Positions 7,949-16,654 are shown, counted from the stretch's first letter. The stretch: 64,000 nt of DNA from Mycolicibacterium gilvum (GCF_900454025.1 NZ_UGQM01000001.1:1178001-1242000); one strand, 5' to 3'. Made by a program: numbers and translations. Notes: a model not told the origin generated them from the letters alone.

Positions 7949-8995
7949 CTAACCGGTTTTCTGATAGACCAGCCAGCGCATCTCGACCGGCGACTGTTCC
8001 CGGGGGACGTCGAAGAGGTCGAGCCCGCTCACCCAATCCGCATACCAGCCCGTCGGAGGCCAGCACCCGGCCGGCAGATTCGCTTGCTCGTACTCGAACA
8101 CCGAGTCGTTGGTGAGCAGGCGCAGAGGGAGGCCGGCCGACGCCGTATCGATCTCCTCGCCGGTGAATATGCTTGTGTAGACCTGCTGTCCGAATTCGCG
8201 TGCCGCATCCGCGAGCTCCCGGACTGCGTCATCGGACAGGAGGCCGGGGCGCGGCACGAACGTGTTGAAGACGAGATGTCCGCCCGGAGCCAGGCATTCC
8301 GACGCCAGCTCGAAGATGGCACGCAACTGCATAGCGTTCCGGAAGTCGGATACGACCTCGGACAGGATGACCAGTTGGTAGTCCTTGCGCAGATCATCCA
8401 TGGTTTCGAAGACATCTCGGTCGATGACGCGGATGTTGAAGAGGTGCTTGTAAGCCTCGGCCCGGAGGATGTCGGCGAACTTGGAGGTCAGCTCCACGGC
8501 GTCGACAGGGTGGCCACGGCGGGCCAGGGCGAGCGCATTTCGGCCGGTCCCTGCGCCGATGTCGAGAACTCGTCCGGCCGCCGGATCGGCGATCTCGTTG
8601 GCGAGTGCCATGACCCGGGCGTCGGGGTTCGTGCCGAACAGCGGGGGTTTGCGCGTTGCGACCCAGTTGTCGTAGGTGTCGGCGAGTGACATCGCTTGCG
8701 GCTGAATGAAATAGTTCAGCGTGGTGCCGATCGGAGCGTCATAGCTGATGACGATGTTGGACCGGTTGGACCCCGCGAAAGCATTCGCCAGTTCCTTGGC
8801 CAGCAGTGACCGCAGGTGATCGAGTTCGTCCCTGGAGAACTTGCGGCCCAGCGCGGCGAAAATGTTGTTGCACATGGAAACGTATTGGTCCAGCATTCCC
8901 GGTACCGCCGGCAGGGTTATCTGGCCTGTCGAAGCGCCGCGCCGAAGCAGGCGCCGCGTCATGGCGTCGCGCATGTAAGCCGTATCTATGGACAC
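7949..8995 (-). CDS. Class I SAM-dependent methyltransferase
   Basis: 348-aa Rossmann-fold methyltransferase. The SAM-binding glycine motif is VLDIGAGTGRNALALARRG near residue 150, followed by the acidic loop VDAVELTS and motif IV in YQLVILSEVVSDF. An N-terminal helical segment (about 1-120) may be a cap or dimerisation part. GTG at 8995 was chosen because GAGGGG lies five bases upstream. The next gene, the glycosyltransferase, begins five bases after its stop, so the two form an operon and probably decorate the same glycan or lipid. The substrate cannot be read from the sequence. Confidence 0.8.
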   Translation of the reverse strand: MSIDTAYMRDAMTRRLLRRGASTGQITLPAVPGMLDQYVSMCNNIFAALGRKFSRDELDHLRSLLAKELANAFAGSNRSNIVISYDAPIGTTLNYFIQPQAMSLADTYDNWVATRKPPLFGTNPDARVMALANEIADPAAGRVLDIGAGTGRNALALARRGHPVDAVELTSKFADILRAEAYKHLFNIRVIDRDVFETMDDLRKDYQLVILSEVVSDFRNAMQLRAIFELASECLAPGGHLVFNTFVPRPGLLSDDAVRELADAAREFGQQVYTSIFTGEEIDTASAGLPLRLLTNDSVFEYEQANLPAGCWPPTGWYADWVSGLDLFDVPREQSPVEMRWLVYQKTG

Positions 8996-9152
8996 AAGAA
9001 CCCCTCGAAATACTGAAAATTCCCCCGCCGGCTGACAATACACAACACTTCTGTTGCGAAGGAACGAAACTTCCGGTGACGTTCGGGTCGCGATCTGCAC
9101 CTATTTCGACATCACGCCCTGACGCGCGCTCGAATGCCCTTAACATCGCCAC

Positions 9153-9692
9153 GTGGCCGATCCCAAAGAAGACGAACGCGACTCGAACGCCGAATCTCGA
9201 GTGTCGAGAGTTCCCCAGAAAGTCTCGCGCCAGACTTCGCCGCTCACCCCGATCGCCCTGGTGGTGTCGCTGATCGCGGTGGGTATCGCGGTGTGGGCAC
9301 TCGTGAGTGCGCCCGAGCCGTCGTCGGTGTCGTCTGAAGGTGTGCCTCTGACGGGCGACCCCAAGGACCGTATCTGCACCGCGGGGCATGCCGTGGCCAT
9401 GGCCGTTCAACTGCAGACGAACGCCAACGTCGGAGCCGATCCGGCCGCTATCGAAGCTGTGGCGGCCAACGCCCGCCTGGCCATGCTGGGCGGAGGCGAC
9501 TACCTGTTGAGTCAGATCAGCGAGGACGCGCCGAAGGACGTCGCCGATACCGCCCGGTCGTTCGGCAACACATTGCAGCAACTCGGCCTGAACGCCTTGG
9601 CCGGTGTGGCGAACGACAACGATCTCCAGGCGGGTCGCTATCGCGAAGCCGAGGAAAGCCGCAACAAGCTCGCCCAGCTCTGCGTCAGATAG
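9153..9692 (+). CDS. Conserved mycobacterial single-pass membrane protein, unknown function
   Basis: 179 aa. A charged cytoplasmic N-terminus (about 1-30, many Asp/Glu/Arg/Ser) precedes one membrane segment at about 33-53 (PIALVVSLIAVGIAVWALV). The remaining ~125 residues should face outward and contain two cysteines (RICTAGH and the C-terminal QLCVR) that could form a disulfide. The layout is common among small mycobacterial membrane-anchored proteins, but I recognise no named domain. It starts with GTG at 9153, diverges from the methyltransferase gene, and lies just before fadE8. Confidence 0.75.
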   Translation: MADPKEDERDSNAESRVSRVPQKVSRQTSPLTPIALVVSLIAVGIAVWALVSAPEPSSVSSEGVPLTGDPKDRICTAGHAVAMAVQLQTNANVGADPAAIEAVAANARLAMLGGGDYLLSQISEDAPKDVADTARSFGNTLQQLGLNALAGVANDNDLQAGRYREAEESRNKLAQLCVR

Positions 9693-9736
9693 CGGGCATT
9701 ACGGTTCTTGTGCGATTGTGGGAATGATGTAACAGT

Positions 9737-11371
9737 GTGTCTGTGCCTGACACCCATGCCGTCATCAATCAGGTCCCGCCGCTGGAGAACTTCAACCCCG
9801 CGTCGTCGCCGGTCCTCGCCGAGGCGCTGATCCGCGAGGGCGGTGGATGGGGCGCGGACGACGTCGCGGATCTGGGTGCACTTGCCGGCAGCGTCACCGC
9901 TGTGCGGTGGGGTGAACTCGCCGATCGCAACAGGCCGATGCTGCGGACCCATGATCGCTACGGGCACCGTGTCGACGAGGTGGAGTTCGATCCGTCCTAC
10001 CACGAGCTGATGAACGTCGCGGTCACCCACGGATTGCACGCGGCACCGTGGGCCGACGACCGTGTCGGCGCGCACGTCGTCCGCGCGGCCAAGACCTCGG
10101 TGTGGACGCCGGAGCCGGGCCACCTCTGTCCGATCTCGATGACGTATGCGGTGGTGCCCGCGCTGCGGCACAATCCCGACCTGGCAGCGGTCTACGAACC
10201 GCTGCTCACCAGTCGCGTCTATGACGCTGAACTGCGGGTGCCGACGACGAAGCCGGGCATCACCGCCGGTATGTCGATGACGGAAAAGCAGGGTGGCTCC
10301 GACGTCCGGGCAGGTACCACCGAAGCCCGTGCCAATGGAGATGGAACCTATCGGCTCACCGGGCACAAGTGGTTCACCTCGGCGCCGATGTGCGACATCT
10401 TTCTGGTGCTGGCACAGGCCCCCGGCGGACTGAGTTGCTTCTTCCTTCCGCGAATCCTGCCCGATGGCACCCGCAATCGCATGTTCCTGCAGCGACTGAA
10501 GGACAAGCTGGGGAATCACGCCAACGCCTCCAGCGAGGTGGAGTACGACGGCGCGACGGCGTGGCTGGTCGGGGAGGAGGGGCGCGGTGTGCCGACGATC
10601 ATCGAGATGGTCAATTTGACGCGCCTGGACTGCACCTTGGGCAGCGCGACGAGTATGCGCAACGGGCTCATGCGCGCCGTCCATCATGCTCAGCACCGCA
10701 AGGCCTTCGGCCGCTACCTGATCGATCAGCCTTTGATGCGCAATGTGCTCGCCGATCTCGCCGTCGAGGCGGAGGCCGCCACCATGCTCGCGATGCGGAT
10801 GGCCGGTGCCACCGATCGCGCCGTGCGCGGTGACGAACGTGAAACGCTCTTGCGCAGAATCGGTTTGGCGGCAGCCAAGTACTGGGTCTGTAAGCGCGCG
10901 ACCCCGCACGCCGCAGAGGCGATGGAGTGTCTCGGCGGCAACGGATACGTCGAAGATTTCGGGATGGCGCGCCTGTACCGGGAGGCCCCGCTCATGGGGA
11001 TCTGGGAAGGGTCGGGCAATGTGAGCGCGCTGGATGCCCTGCGCGCGATGGCAACCCGGCCCGAATGTATCGAGGTCCTTTTCGGCGAGCTCGCCGAGAC
11101 GGACGGGCAGGACCCGCGCCTGGACGCCCACGTACACCGCCTGCGGCTCGAACTCTCGGACATCGACGCCATCGAGTACCGGGCCCGTCGGGTCGCCGAA
11201 GACATCTCGTTGGCGCTGCAGGGCTCGCTGTTGGTGCGGCACGGGCATCCCGCGGTGGCCGAGGTGTTCCTCGCCAGCAGGCTCGGCGGCCAGTGGGGTG
11301 GCGCGTTCGGGACGCTGCCGGTCGGATTGGATCTGGCGCCGGTCATCGAGCGCGCGATGGTGAAGGCGTGA
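9737..11371 (+). CDS. fadE8: Acyl-CoA dehydrogenase, AidB-like (FadE8 orthologue)
   Basis: FAD-dependent acyl-CoA dehydrogenase of 544 aa, introducing the 2,3-double bond in acyl-CoA thioesters. The long form with an extended C-terminal helical domain is AidB-like. Visible parts: the N-terminal helical domain to ~180, the FAD/substrate beta domain with GMSMTEKQGGSDVRAGTT and YRLTGHKWFTSAPMCDIF, the C-terminal domain with AMECLGGNGYVEDFGMARLYREA, and GIWEGSGNV, where AidB-type proteins carry active-site residues. It starts at GTG 9737. Followed by the PaaX-like regulator (19-bp gap) and echA5, it forms an acyl-CoA catabolic unit equivalent to the Rv0672 region; an echA4 counterpart is not present between them. 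Confidence 0.9.
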   Translation: MSVPDTHAVINQVPPLENFNPASSPVLAEALIREGGGWGADDVADLGALAGSVTAVRWGELADRNRPMLRTHDRYGHRVDEVEFDPSYHELMNVAVTHGLHAAPWADDRVGAHVVRAAKTSVWTPEPGHLCPISMTYAVVPALRHNPDLAAVYEPLLTSRVYDAELRVPTTKPGITAGMSMTEKQGGSDVRAGTTEARANGDGTYRLTGHKWFTSAPMCDIFLVLAQAPGGLSCFFLPRILPDGTRNRMFLQRLKDKLGNHANASSEVEYDGATAWLVGEEGRGVPTIIEMVNLTRLDCTLGSATSMRNGLMRAVHHAQHRKAFGRYLIDQPLMRNVLADLAVEAEAATMLAMRMAGATDRAVRGDERETLLRRIGLAAAKYWVCKRATPHAAEAMECLGGNGYVEDFGMARLYREAPLMGIWEGSGNVSALDALRAMATRPECIEVLFGELAETDGQDPRLDAHVHRLRLELSDIDAIEYRARRVAEDISLALQGSLLVRHGHPAVAEVFLASRLGGQWGGAFGTLPVGLDLAPVIERAMVKA

Positions 11372-11390
11372 GCCTGCCGGTGATCTGCCG

Positions 11391-12119
11391 GTGGTGATCC
11401 GGCCGCTGACGGCCCGTTCCGTCGTGCTGAGCGTGCTGCTCGGCGCCCACCCCGCGTCGGCCTCCGCGGCTGAGTTGGTCCGGCTCGCCGGGGACTTCGA
11501 CATCCGGGAATCCACGGTGCGGGTCGCGTTGACCCGCATGGTCACAGCGGGTGATCTGGTCCGTTCGAAGGACGGCTATCGGCTTTCGGACCGGCTGCTG
11601 GCGCGTCAGCGTCGCCAGGACGACGCCCTCAGCCCGCGGCGGACGGACTGGGACGGAATGTGGAGGACCGTCGTGATCACCAGCGTCGGCAACGATGCGC
11701 GAGCTCGATCAGCACTGCGGAACAGTCTGCAGGAGAAGCGTTTTGCCGAGCTCCGCGAGGGCGTGTGGATGAGGCCCGACAACATCGAGATCGCTCTCGA
11801 TGCTGAGGTGATGTCGCGGGTGAGGATTCTGCGGGCCTGCGACGAGGACCCGGAGGAACTCGCACAGAAGCTGTGGGACCTACCGAAATGGGGCGCCATC
11901 GGCCACGACCTGCTCGGCGAGATGGCTGACGCTGCAGATGTCCCGGGCCGTTTCGTCGTCGCGGCCGCGATGATTCGTCACCTGTTGACCGATCCGGTGC
12001 TCCCCGACGCTCTGCTTCCGCCGCACTGGCCCGGGGCGGCACTGCGCAGCGCCTATGAGAACTTCGCCGCCGAACTGGTCTCGCGGCGCGACGGTATCGA
12101 TCTGATGGAGGCGAGATGA
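11391..12119 (+). CDS. PaaX-family transcriptional regulator
   Basis: 242 aa. Residues ~5-75 form a winged helix-turn-helix (RSVVLSVLLGAH, STVRVALTRMVTAGDLVRS), followed by the PaaX central domain (WDGMWRTVVIT, ARSALRNSLQEKRFAELREGVWMRP) and the C-terminal domain. PaaX proteins repress aromatic or acyl-CoA catabolic genes and release DNA on binding a CoA thioester. Lying between fadE8 and echA5, it probably controls them. The stop overlaps the echA5 start by four bases (ATGA at 12116-12119). It corresponds to Rv0674 by order. Confidence 0.85.
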   Translation: MVIRPLTARSVVLSVLLGAHPASASAAELVRLAGDFDIRESTVRVALTRMVTAGDLVRSKDGYRLSDRLLARQRRQDDALSPRRTDWDGMWRTVVITSVGNDARARSALRNSLQEKRFAELREGVWMRPDNIEIALDAEVMSRVRILRACDEDPEELAQKLWDLPKWGAIGHDLLGEMADAADVPGRFVVAAAMIRHLLTDPVLPDALLPPHWPGAALRSAYENFAAELVSRRDGIDLMEAR

Positions 12120-12886
12120 GTGATTCCGGCGGGGTCAGGGTCGAGAAGCGCGGGCCGGTGACCACAGTGATCATGAATCGCCCTCACGCGCGCAACGCCG
12201 TTCACGGGACGGCGGCATCGGAGCTCTACGCGGCCTTCGACGCGTTCGACAAGGATGAGTCGGCGGCGGTGGCGGTTCTCTGGGGAGACAACGGAACTTT
12301 TTGCGCCGGAGCCGATCTCAAGGCCATCGGCACGCCGGAGTCCAATCCCACCCATCGGACCGGCCCGGGGCCGATGGGGCCGACCCGGATGGTGTTGTCG
12401 AAACCCGTGATCGCCGCGATCAGCGGCTTCGCTGTCGCCGGCGGCTTGGAGTTGGCGCTGTGGTGCGACCTTCGGGTCGTCGAGCAGGACGCGGTCATGG
12501 GTGTGTTCTGCCGGCGATGGGGTGTGCCGTTGATCGACGGTGGCACGGTTCGACTTCCGCGTCTGATCGGACACAGCCGCGCGATGGACCTGATCTTGAC
12601 GGGCCGCCCTGTCGAGGCGGAGGAGGCTTTGGCGATAGGTCTTGCGAATCGCGTCGTGCCGAAGGGAGAAGCCAGACGGCACGCCGAGGACCTGGCAGCG
12701 GAGCTGGCGAGGCTGCCGCAGCAGTGTCTGAGGTCGGATCGGTTGTCCGTGCTCAATCAGTGGGGTCTGTCGGAAGCCGATGCGATGGACGCGGAGTTCG
12801 CCAGCCTGTCACGGGTGGCCGCCGAATCCCTGGTCGGCGCGAAGCGGTTCAGCGCGGGGGCGGGACGCCACGGCACGAGCGCGTGA
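12116..12886 (+). CDS. echA5: Enoyl-CoA hydratase/isomerase (EchA5-like)
   Basis: Crotonase-fold protein of 256 aa, expected to hydrate 2-enoyl-CoA in beta-oxidation. Oxyanion-hole motifs are present: GTFCAGADLKAIG (about 62-74) and ISGFAVAGGLELALWCDLRV (about 103-122), followed by GVPLIDGGTVRLPRLIGHSRAMDLILTG. Whether it is a true hydratase depends on the two active-site acids, which I cannot settle by eye. Start ATG 12116 overlaps the regulator stop. It ends four bases from the convergent methyltransferase gene. Confidence 0.88.
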   Translation: MSDSGGVRVEKRGPVTTVIMNRPHARNAVHGTAASELYAAFDAFDKDESAAVAVLWGDNGTFCAGADLKAIGTPESNPTHRTGPGPMGPTRMVLSKPVIAAISGFAVAGGLELALWCDLRVVEQDAVMGVFCRRWGVPLIDGGTVRLPRLIGHSRAMDLILTGRPVEAEEALAIGLANRVVPKGEARRHAEDLAAELARLPQQCLRSDRLSVLNQWGLSEADAMDAEFASLSRVAAESLVGAKRFSAGAGRHGTSA

Positions 12887-12890
12887 CCGC

Positions 12891-13691
12891 CTACGCCGTC
12901 GCGGCAAGGACCTCCATGCAGCAGCGGTAACGTTCGCTGATCGCGTAGTGGCGCGGCTCGAAACCGCTGTCGCGCAGCACGTCGTACAGCCGTTCCCGCG
13001 TGAAATTGTGATAGTGCTCGATCTCATGCCAGTACGGATTCTGGTCGGTCGCGTTCCAGTAATGCCACAGCGGCGCACTGGCGTTCGGCATGGAAATCAA
13101 CAGCATGCCCGGCGAGCTGATGAGTTCGCGTGCGGTACGCAGCGTTTCGAGCGGGTACGGTTCATGCTCCACCACGTCAGCCATGCTGATCACCGAGGGC
13201 CGCGAGTTGAAGGTGACTTCCGACGCCGCCGACCGCAGGGTGCCGTGGTAGGCCGAAAAGCCGCAGGCATTCAGGTCTTCGACGTTCTTCTTCCTGAGAT
13301 CGATACCGAAGACATCGAAGCCGAACTCCTTGGCTGTCATCAGCAGTGAGCCGTTGCCGAAACCGATATCCAGCCACAGCCGGTCGTTCGGCAAACCGAG
13401 TGCTTCCACGACGCGCTGCACCATCTTGGCGGAGATGTTCCGGTGGTACTCGATGTCGTTGCCGACGATCTGCATGTCCTGGGTGTTGCCGAACAAGACG
13501 TCCAGAGCCGCCTCGGTGAAGAACCCGTCGGTGAAGACGTGATCGCAGGTCCCGCACTGCATCCACGTGATGTTCGGCTCCAACGGTTCACGCCACATCG
13601 CGTGCCCGGTGCAGTTCACGGTCGCCAGGGCGGAGATCTCACCGGACTCGCACAACGGACAGGCGGCGTATTTGGTGCGTTCGTTCTCCAT
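12891..13691 (-). CDS. SAM methyltransferase with N-terminal zinc ribbon
   Basis: 266 aa. The N-terminus holds two Cys pairs, CPLC (11-14) and CGTC (46-49), suggesting a zinc knuckle. A class I methyltransferase fold follows: LWLDIGFGNGSLLMTAKEFG as SAM motif, FGIDLRKK as acidic loop, and SVISMADVVEHEPYP as motif IV. This architecture is typical of methyltransferases acting on nucleotide-linked or polyketide sugars and on surface glycans. It lies alone between echA5 and the DUF3060 pair, the place where M. tuberculosis has mmpS5-mmpL5 and Rv0678. The start is ATG 13691. The substrate is unknown. Confidence 0.8.
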   Translation of the reverse strand: MENERTKYAACPLCESGEISALATVNCTGHAMWREPLEPNITWMQCGTCDHVFTDGFFTEAALDVLFGNTQDMQIVGNDIEYHRNISAKMVQRVVEALGLPNDRLWLDIGFGNGSLLMTAKEFGFDVFGIDLRKKNVEDLNACGFSAYHGTLRSAASEVTFNSRPSVISMADVVEHEPYPLETLRTARELISSPGMLLISMPNASAPLWHYWNATDQNPYWHEIEHYHNFTRERLYDVLRDSGFEPRHYAISERYRCCMEVLAATA

Positions 13692-13795
13692 TCGCGCTCC
13701 CTCCCGACTCGGAAGGGTAGTGCGGAGTTAGCCAAAACGGCGCGGAAGTGCGAATTTCGTCGATGCGCGGGCGCCGGACGGCACGGCGCGAAAAC

Positions 13796-14194
13796 TTAAC
13801 CCTTGGTGATGGTGTTGTTGCTGCCGGTGTCGTTGACCTGCGGGTCACCGTCGCGGTAGGTGACGGTGTTGTTGAGCCCGACCACCGACAGTTCGGTCTC
13901 GACCCTCTCGAAGTCGATCTTGTTGTCCGCTCCGCCGATGTTGGCCTTGGCGCACGTGCCCTTGACCGTCAGCGTGTTGTTGGAGCCGCCCACGTTGACC
14001 GACTTGCCGTCGGCGCAGTCGATCTCCGCGGTCGTGCCGAACGACCCGTAGTTGATGGTGTTGCCGATCTCGACCTGCGCGCCCGACGTTCCGGCGGTGA
14101 CCGTCGGATCGTCGCCGCCCCCGAAGCTGCACCCCGCGAGGGCCACCGCGGCGGCACCGAGAACACCGATCACACGAGCACGACACGACGTCAT
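13796..14194 (-). CDS. DUF3060 lipoprotein
   Basis: 132 aa. The start ATG 14194 lies two bases after the stop of the upstream DUF3060 gene. Residues 1-20 form a lipoprotein signal ending in ALAGC, so the mature protein should be lipid-anchored outside the membrane. The mature part is built of short parallel-beta-like repeats rich in Asn/Thr/Gly, with NN turns (GSNNTLTVKG, GADNKIDF, GLNNTVTY, GSNNTITKG), the hallmark of DUF3060. Two cysteines (DCADG, GTCAK) are conserved in the repeats. By position it matches Rv0679c. The function of the family is not established. Confidence 0.82.
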   Translation of the reverse strand: MTSCRARVIGVLGAAAVALAGCSFGGGDDPTVTAGTSGAQVEIGNTINYGSFGTTAEIDCADGKSVNVGGSNNTLTVKGTCAKANIGGADNKIDFERVETELSVVGLNNTVTYRDGDPQVNDTGSNNTITKG

Positions 14195-14196
14195 GG

Positions 14197-14574
14197 TCAG
14201 GCGGGTACCCGATTGATCTGGTTGGTCATCCCCAATTCGCGGCCGCGGTCCCAGACGAAGGGGGAGCCGTTCTTGTAGAAGACCTTCTGATCCCACCCGT
14301 ACACCGTGATGTCGTTGGCGACGCTGTCGACGACGACGAGGTTCGAGGAGCCCTGCACCGTGACCGCGTAGCAGTTGCCGATCGCGAAGACCTGATTTCC
14401 GTTCCCGTTGACGAAAAGTGTGGAGTCCTTGCAGTCGATCGTGCGGACGACGCCGACACCGGTGATGTGGGTGTCGCCGTTCTCGGCCTGCGCCACCGGC
14501 GACGTCGACATCAGCGCGGCAGCTGCCGACAGCGCACTCACGGCCAGGACCCGTCCAGCGGCGGTTGCAGTCAC
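14197..14574 (-). CDS. DUF3060 secreted protein
   Basis: 125 aa with a cleavable signal peptide (about 1-30: VLAVSALSAAAALMSTSPVAQA) and no lipobox Cys. The mature region shows the same Asn/Gly repeat logic as its downstream neighbour (VNGNGNQVFAIGNC, VQGSSNLVVVDSVANDITVYG), so the pair are diverged paralogues. It is first in a two-gene operon (two-base gap). By position and size it matches Rv0680c. Probably an exported structural or binding protein; no activity is proposed. Confidence 0.8.
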   Translation of the reverse strand: MTATAAGRVLAVSALSAAAALMSTSPVAQAENGDTHITGVGVVRTIDCKDSTLFVNGNGNQVFAIGNCYAVTVQGSSNLVVVDSVANDITVYGWDQKVFYKNGSPFVWDRGRELGMTNQINRVPA

Positions 14575-14641
14575 ACAGGCAGCCTACGACGTCGCTCGCT
14601 CGCACTGTCGGCGATCACGCAGACGGGTACCGTGAGCGGCG

Positions 14642-15199
14642 ATGCTCCAGCGTGTGGACCGTGTGGCATTTCCTTTTCTGGTGGCGGTCTCGGCGGCGGC
14701 GACCGCGACGAGCTGCGCCCACACCGTCACCGGAACCGCCCAGAGCGCGCAGGCGAACGTCCCGGATGCCGACCGCAGCTACGGCTACGTCGACGACCGC
14801 TGCGGTCTGCTGGAGGACGGCACCGTGCAGGAACTGCTCGGCGCCGACGTGGTGACGCGGCCCTACAGCGGCGCCGTATGTCAGTACGTCCTGGCCCTGG
14901 AGTCCGCGCCGGACGCCACGACCATCGACGTCGTGTACTCCTGGTTCGACGCCGGCACGCTGCAGCGTGAGCGCGACATCGCGACCGCCCGCGGCGCCGT
15001 CGTCGAGGACACCGTCATCGAACGTCATCAGGCGTTCCTCGCGCGTCGCGACACCACCGGGGCGGCATGTTCGGCGACCGCCGCCGCGGGCAGCGGCGTA
15101 CTGGCCTGGTGGGTGCAGTACCGCGGCCGGGAGTCGGCCGGCGACCCGTGCGCCGAGGCCGAGAAGCTGCTCTCGGCGACCCTACGCTCGGACATGTGA
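14642..15199 (+). CDS. DUF3558-like lipoprotein, LprC-type
   Basis: 185 aa. The hydrophobic N-terminus ends at ATATSCAHTVTG, a slightly degenerate lipobox with Cys-25. The mature domain has the DUF3558 pattern: an early Cys (DDRCGLL), CQYVL in the middle and paired late Cys (GAACSATA, GDPCAEA). It resembles the M. tuberculosis LprC type in DVVYSWFDAGTLQRERDIA and VLAWWVQ. It begins at ATG 14642, divergent from the DUF3060 pair, and is followed directly by the second lipoprotein (one-base gap). Function unknown. Confidence 0.72.
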   Translation: MLQRVDRVAFPFLVAVSAAATATSCAHTVTGTAQSAQANVPDADRSYGYVDDRCGLLEDGTVQELLGADVVTRPYSGAVCQYVLALESAPDATTIDVVYSWFDAGTLQRERDIATARGAVVEDTVIERHQAFLARRDTTGAACSATAAAGSGVLAWWVQYRGRESAGDPCAEAEKLLSATLRSDM

Positions 15200-15200
15200 C

Positions 15201-15731
15201 GTGACGGCCGGATCTGCCGCCCGCCTCGCGGCGGCGCTGAGCCTCGGCGCTCTGCTCGCCGGATGCGGCGCGCCCGACCGTCCGGTGACGCCGCCGTCGT
15301 CCCCGGCGGCGCCCGGGGACGGTTTCGAGAGCGCGGACTGCAACGGTGTCACCGACGCCGACGTCGCCAGAGCTGCCGGCCCGGGGATGTTCGCGCCGGC
15401 CGTCGTCAGCGATGTGGGGTGCTTCTGGCAGGAGGACACCATGATCGAGGACGTCGGAGCCGGGATGGGCATCACGACCTGGTGGTATCGCGGCAGTGAC
15501 ATGGACACCGAGCGGGACCTCGAACAGCTCGCCGGTCGGACCCTGACCGAGTGGTCGATCGACGACAACGAGGGTTTCAAGGCGTTCGACGACTCCGCGT
15601 GCAGCATCTACGTCGCCAAGGGCGGTGATGTGATCACGTGGTCGATCCAGACGATGAACTCGGCGACGATGCCCGACCTGTGCCCGGTCGTCGAACAACT
15701 GGCGCAGCTGAGCCAACAGCGGGTGAACTAG
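15201..15731 (+). CDS. DUF3558-like lipoprotein, LprB-type
   Basis: 176 aa from GTG 15201, one base after the previous stop. The canonical lipobox LLAGC is at about residue 21. The mature region has the DUF3558 cysteines (DCNG, VGCFWQ, SACSIY, DLCPVV) and the motif WWYRGSDMDTERDLEQLAGRTL, similar to the LprB type. It forms an operon with the preceding gene; a TetR-family gene follows 57 bp later. In M. tuberculosis an lprB-lprC pair exists at another locus, so these may be translocated orthologues or extra paralogues. Function unknown. Confidence 0.72.
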   Translation: MTAGSAARLAAALSLGALLAGCGAPDRPVTPPSSPAAPGDGFESADCNGVTDADVARAAGPGMFAPAVVSDVGCFWQEDTMIEDVGAGMGITTWWYRGSDMDTERDLEQLAGRTLTEWSIDDNEGFKAFDDSACSIYVAKGGDVITWSIQTMNSATMPDLCPVVEQLAQLSQQRVN

Positions 15732-15788
15732 AGTGCTCGCTGTCCGGGCGCTGCCTGGGTGACCTGATCTATCGAGGGGGATGGGGAC

Positions 15789-16367
15789 ATGGCAGCTCGG
15801 CCGCCGCGTACGGCGAAGCTGAGCCGTGACTCCATCGTCAACGCCGCGCTGACGTTCCTGGACCGCGAGGGTTGGGACGCGCTGACGATCAACGCGCTGG
15901 CCAATCAGCTCGGCACCAAGGGCCCGTCGCTGTACAACCACGTGCACAGCCTCGACGACCTGCGCCGCACGGTGCGGATGCGCGTCGTCGGCGACATCAT
16001 CGACATGCTCAACACCGTGGCGCAGGGCCGCAACCCCGATGACGCCGTCGTCGTGATGGCCAGCGCCTACCGCAGCTACGCCCATCACCATCCCGGCCGC
16101 TACTCGGCGTTCACCCGGATGCCGCTCGGCGGCGGAGACGATCCCGAGTTCACCGAGGTGACCCGTGCGGCCGCGGCGCCGGTGATCGCGGTGCTGTCCT
16201 CGTACGGCCTCGACGACGAGGCCGGTTTCTACGCGGCCCTGGAGTTCTGGTCGGCGATGCACGGTTTCGTGCTGCTGGAGATGACCGGTGTGATGAACGG
16301 GATCGACACCGACGCGGTGTTCACCGACATGGTGATGCGACTGGCCGCCGGAATGCAGACGCGCTGA
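15789..16367 (+). CDS. TetR-family regulator with WHG domain (Rv0681-like)
   Basis: 192 aa. The N-terminal helix-turn-helix (about 14-60) reads DSIVNAALTFLDREGWDALTINALANQLGTKGPSLYNHVHSLDDL. The ligand domain has the WHG signature in the ALEFWSAMHGFVLLEM segment. By position just upstream of rpsL it is the Rv0681 counterpart. Start ATG 15789 lies behind a GAGGGGGATGGGG stretch that supplies a ribosome site. Targets and ligand are not known; being the last gene before the rpsL promoter does not by itself imply control of it. Confidence 0.85.
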   Translation: MAARPPRTAKLSRDSIVNAALTFLDREGWDALTINALANQLGTKGPSLYNHVHSLDDLRRTVRMRVVGDIIDMLNTVAQGRNPDDAVVVMASAYRSYAHHHPGRYSAFTRMPLGGGDDPEFTEVTRAAAAPVIAVLSSYGLDDEAGFYAALEFWSAMHGFVLLEMTGVMNGIDTDAVFTDMVMRLAAGMQTR

Positions 16368-16398
16368 GTCTTTTCCAGGGATCTGCAGGTCAGCGGGT

Positions 16399-16427
16399 TT
16401 TGTCGAGGTATGCCCGGCTGGTATTGT
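16399..16427 (+). promoter_or_regulatory. Putative rpsL operon promoter
   Basis: TTTGTC at 16399-16404 and TATTGT at 16422-16427 with a 17-base spacer fit a SigA promoter. The -10 and following bases (TATTGTGGACG) are what I recall of mycobacterial rpsL promoters. The predicted leader to the rpsL ATG at 16655 is about 220 nt. Confidence 0.6.
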
Positions 16428-16654
16428 GGACGTTCGTGCCTGGCAGATAGGGCGCTTGTGTCCTCACCGGGGCATCAGCATGCCTGCACGCCGGGCAGAA
16501 TCCGCCGTCCCGCCTCCGTGGGATGCCTTGGAAATTATCCGAGAAACGTCGGCGGCCGCCTGCGACACGCCCGGACGCGGGGGAGCGGGCGCGGGCATAA
16601 CAGCAGTACAGAGAACTTAAGACGTAGCAAGACGAGCACAGAGAAAGCCGGTAC

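Noticed and set aside
14195..14605. Upstream extension of the DUF3060 lipoprotein to 269 aa
   Set aside because: It would bury the lipoprotein signal; ATG 14194 follows the upstream stop by two bases.
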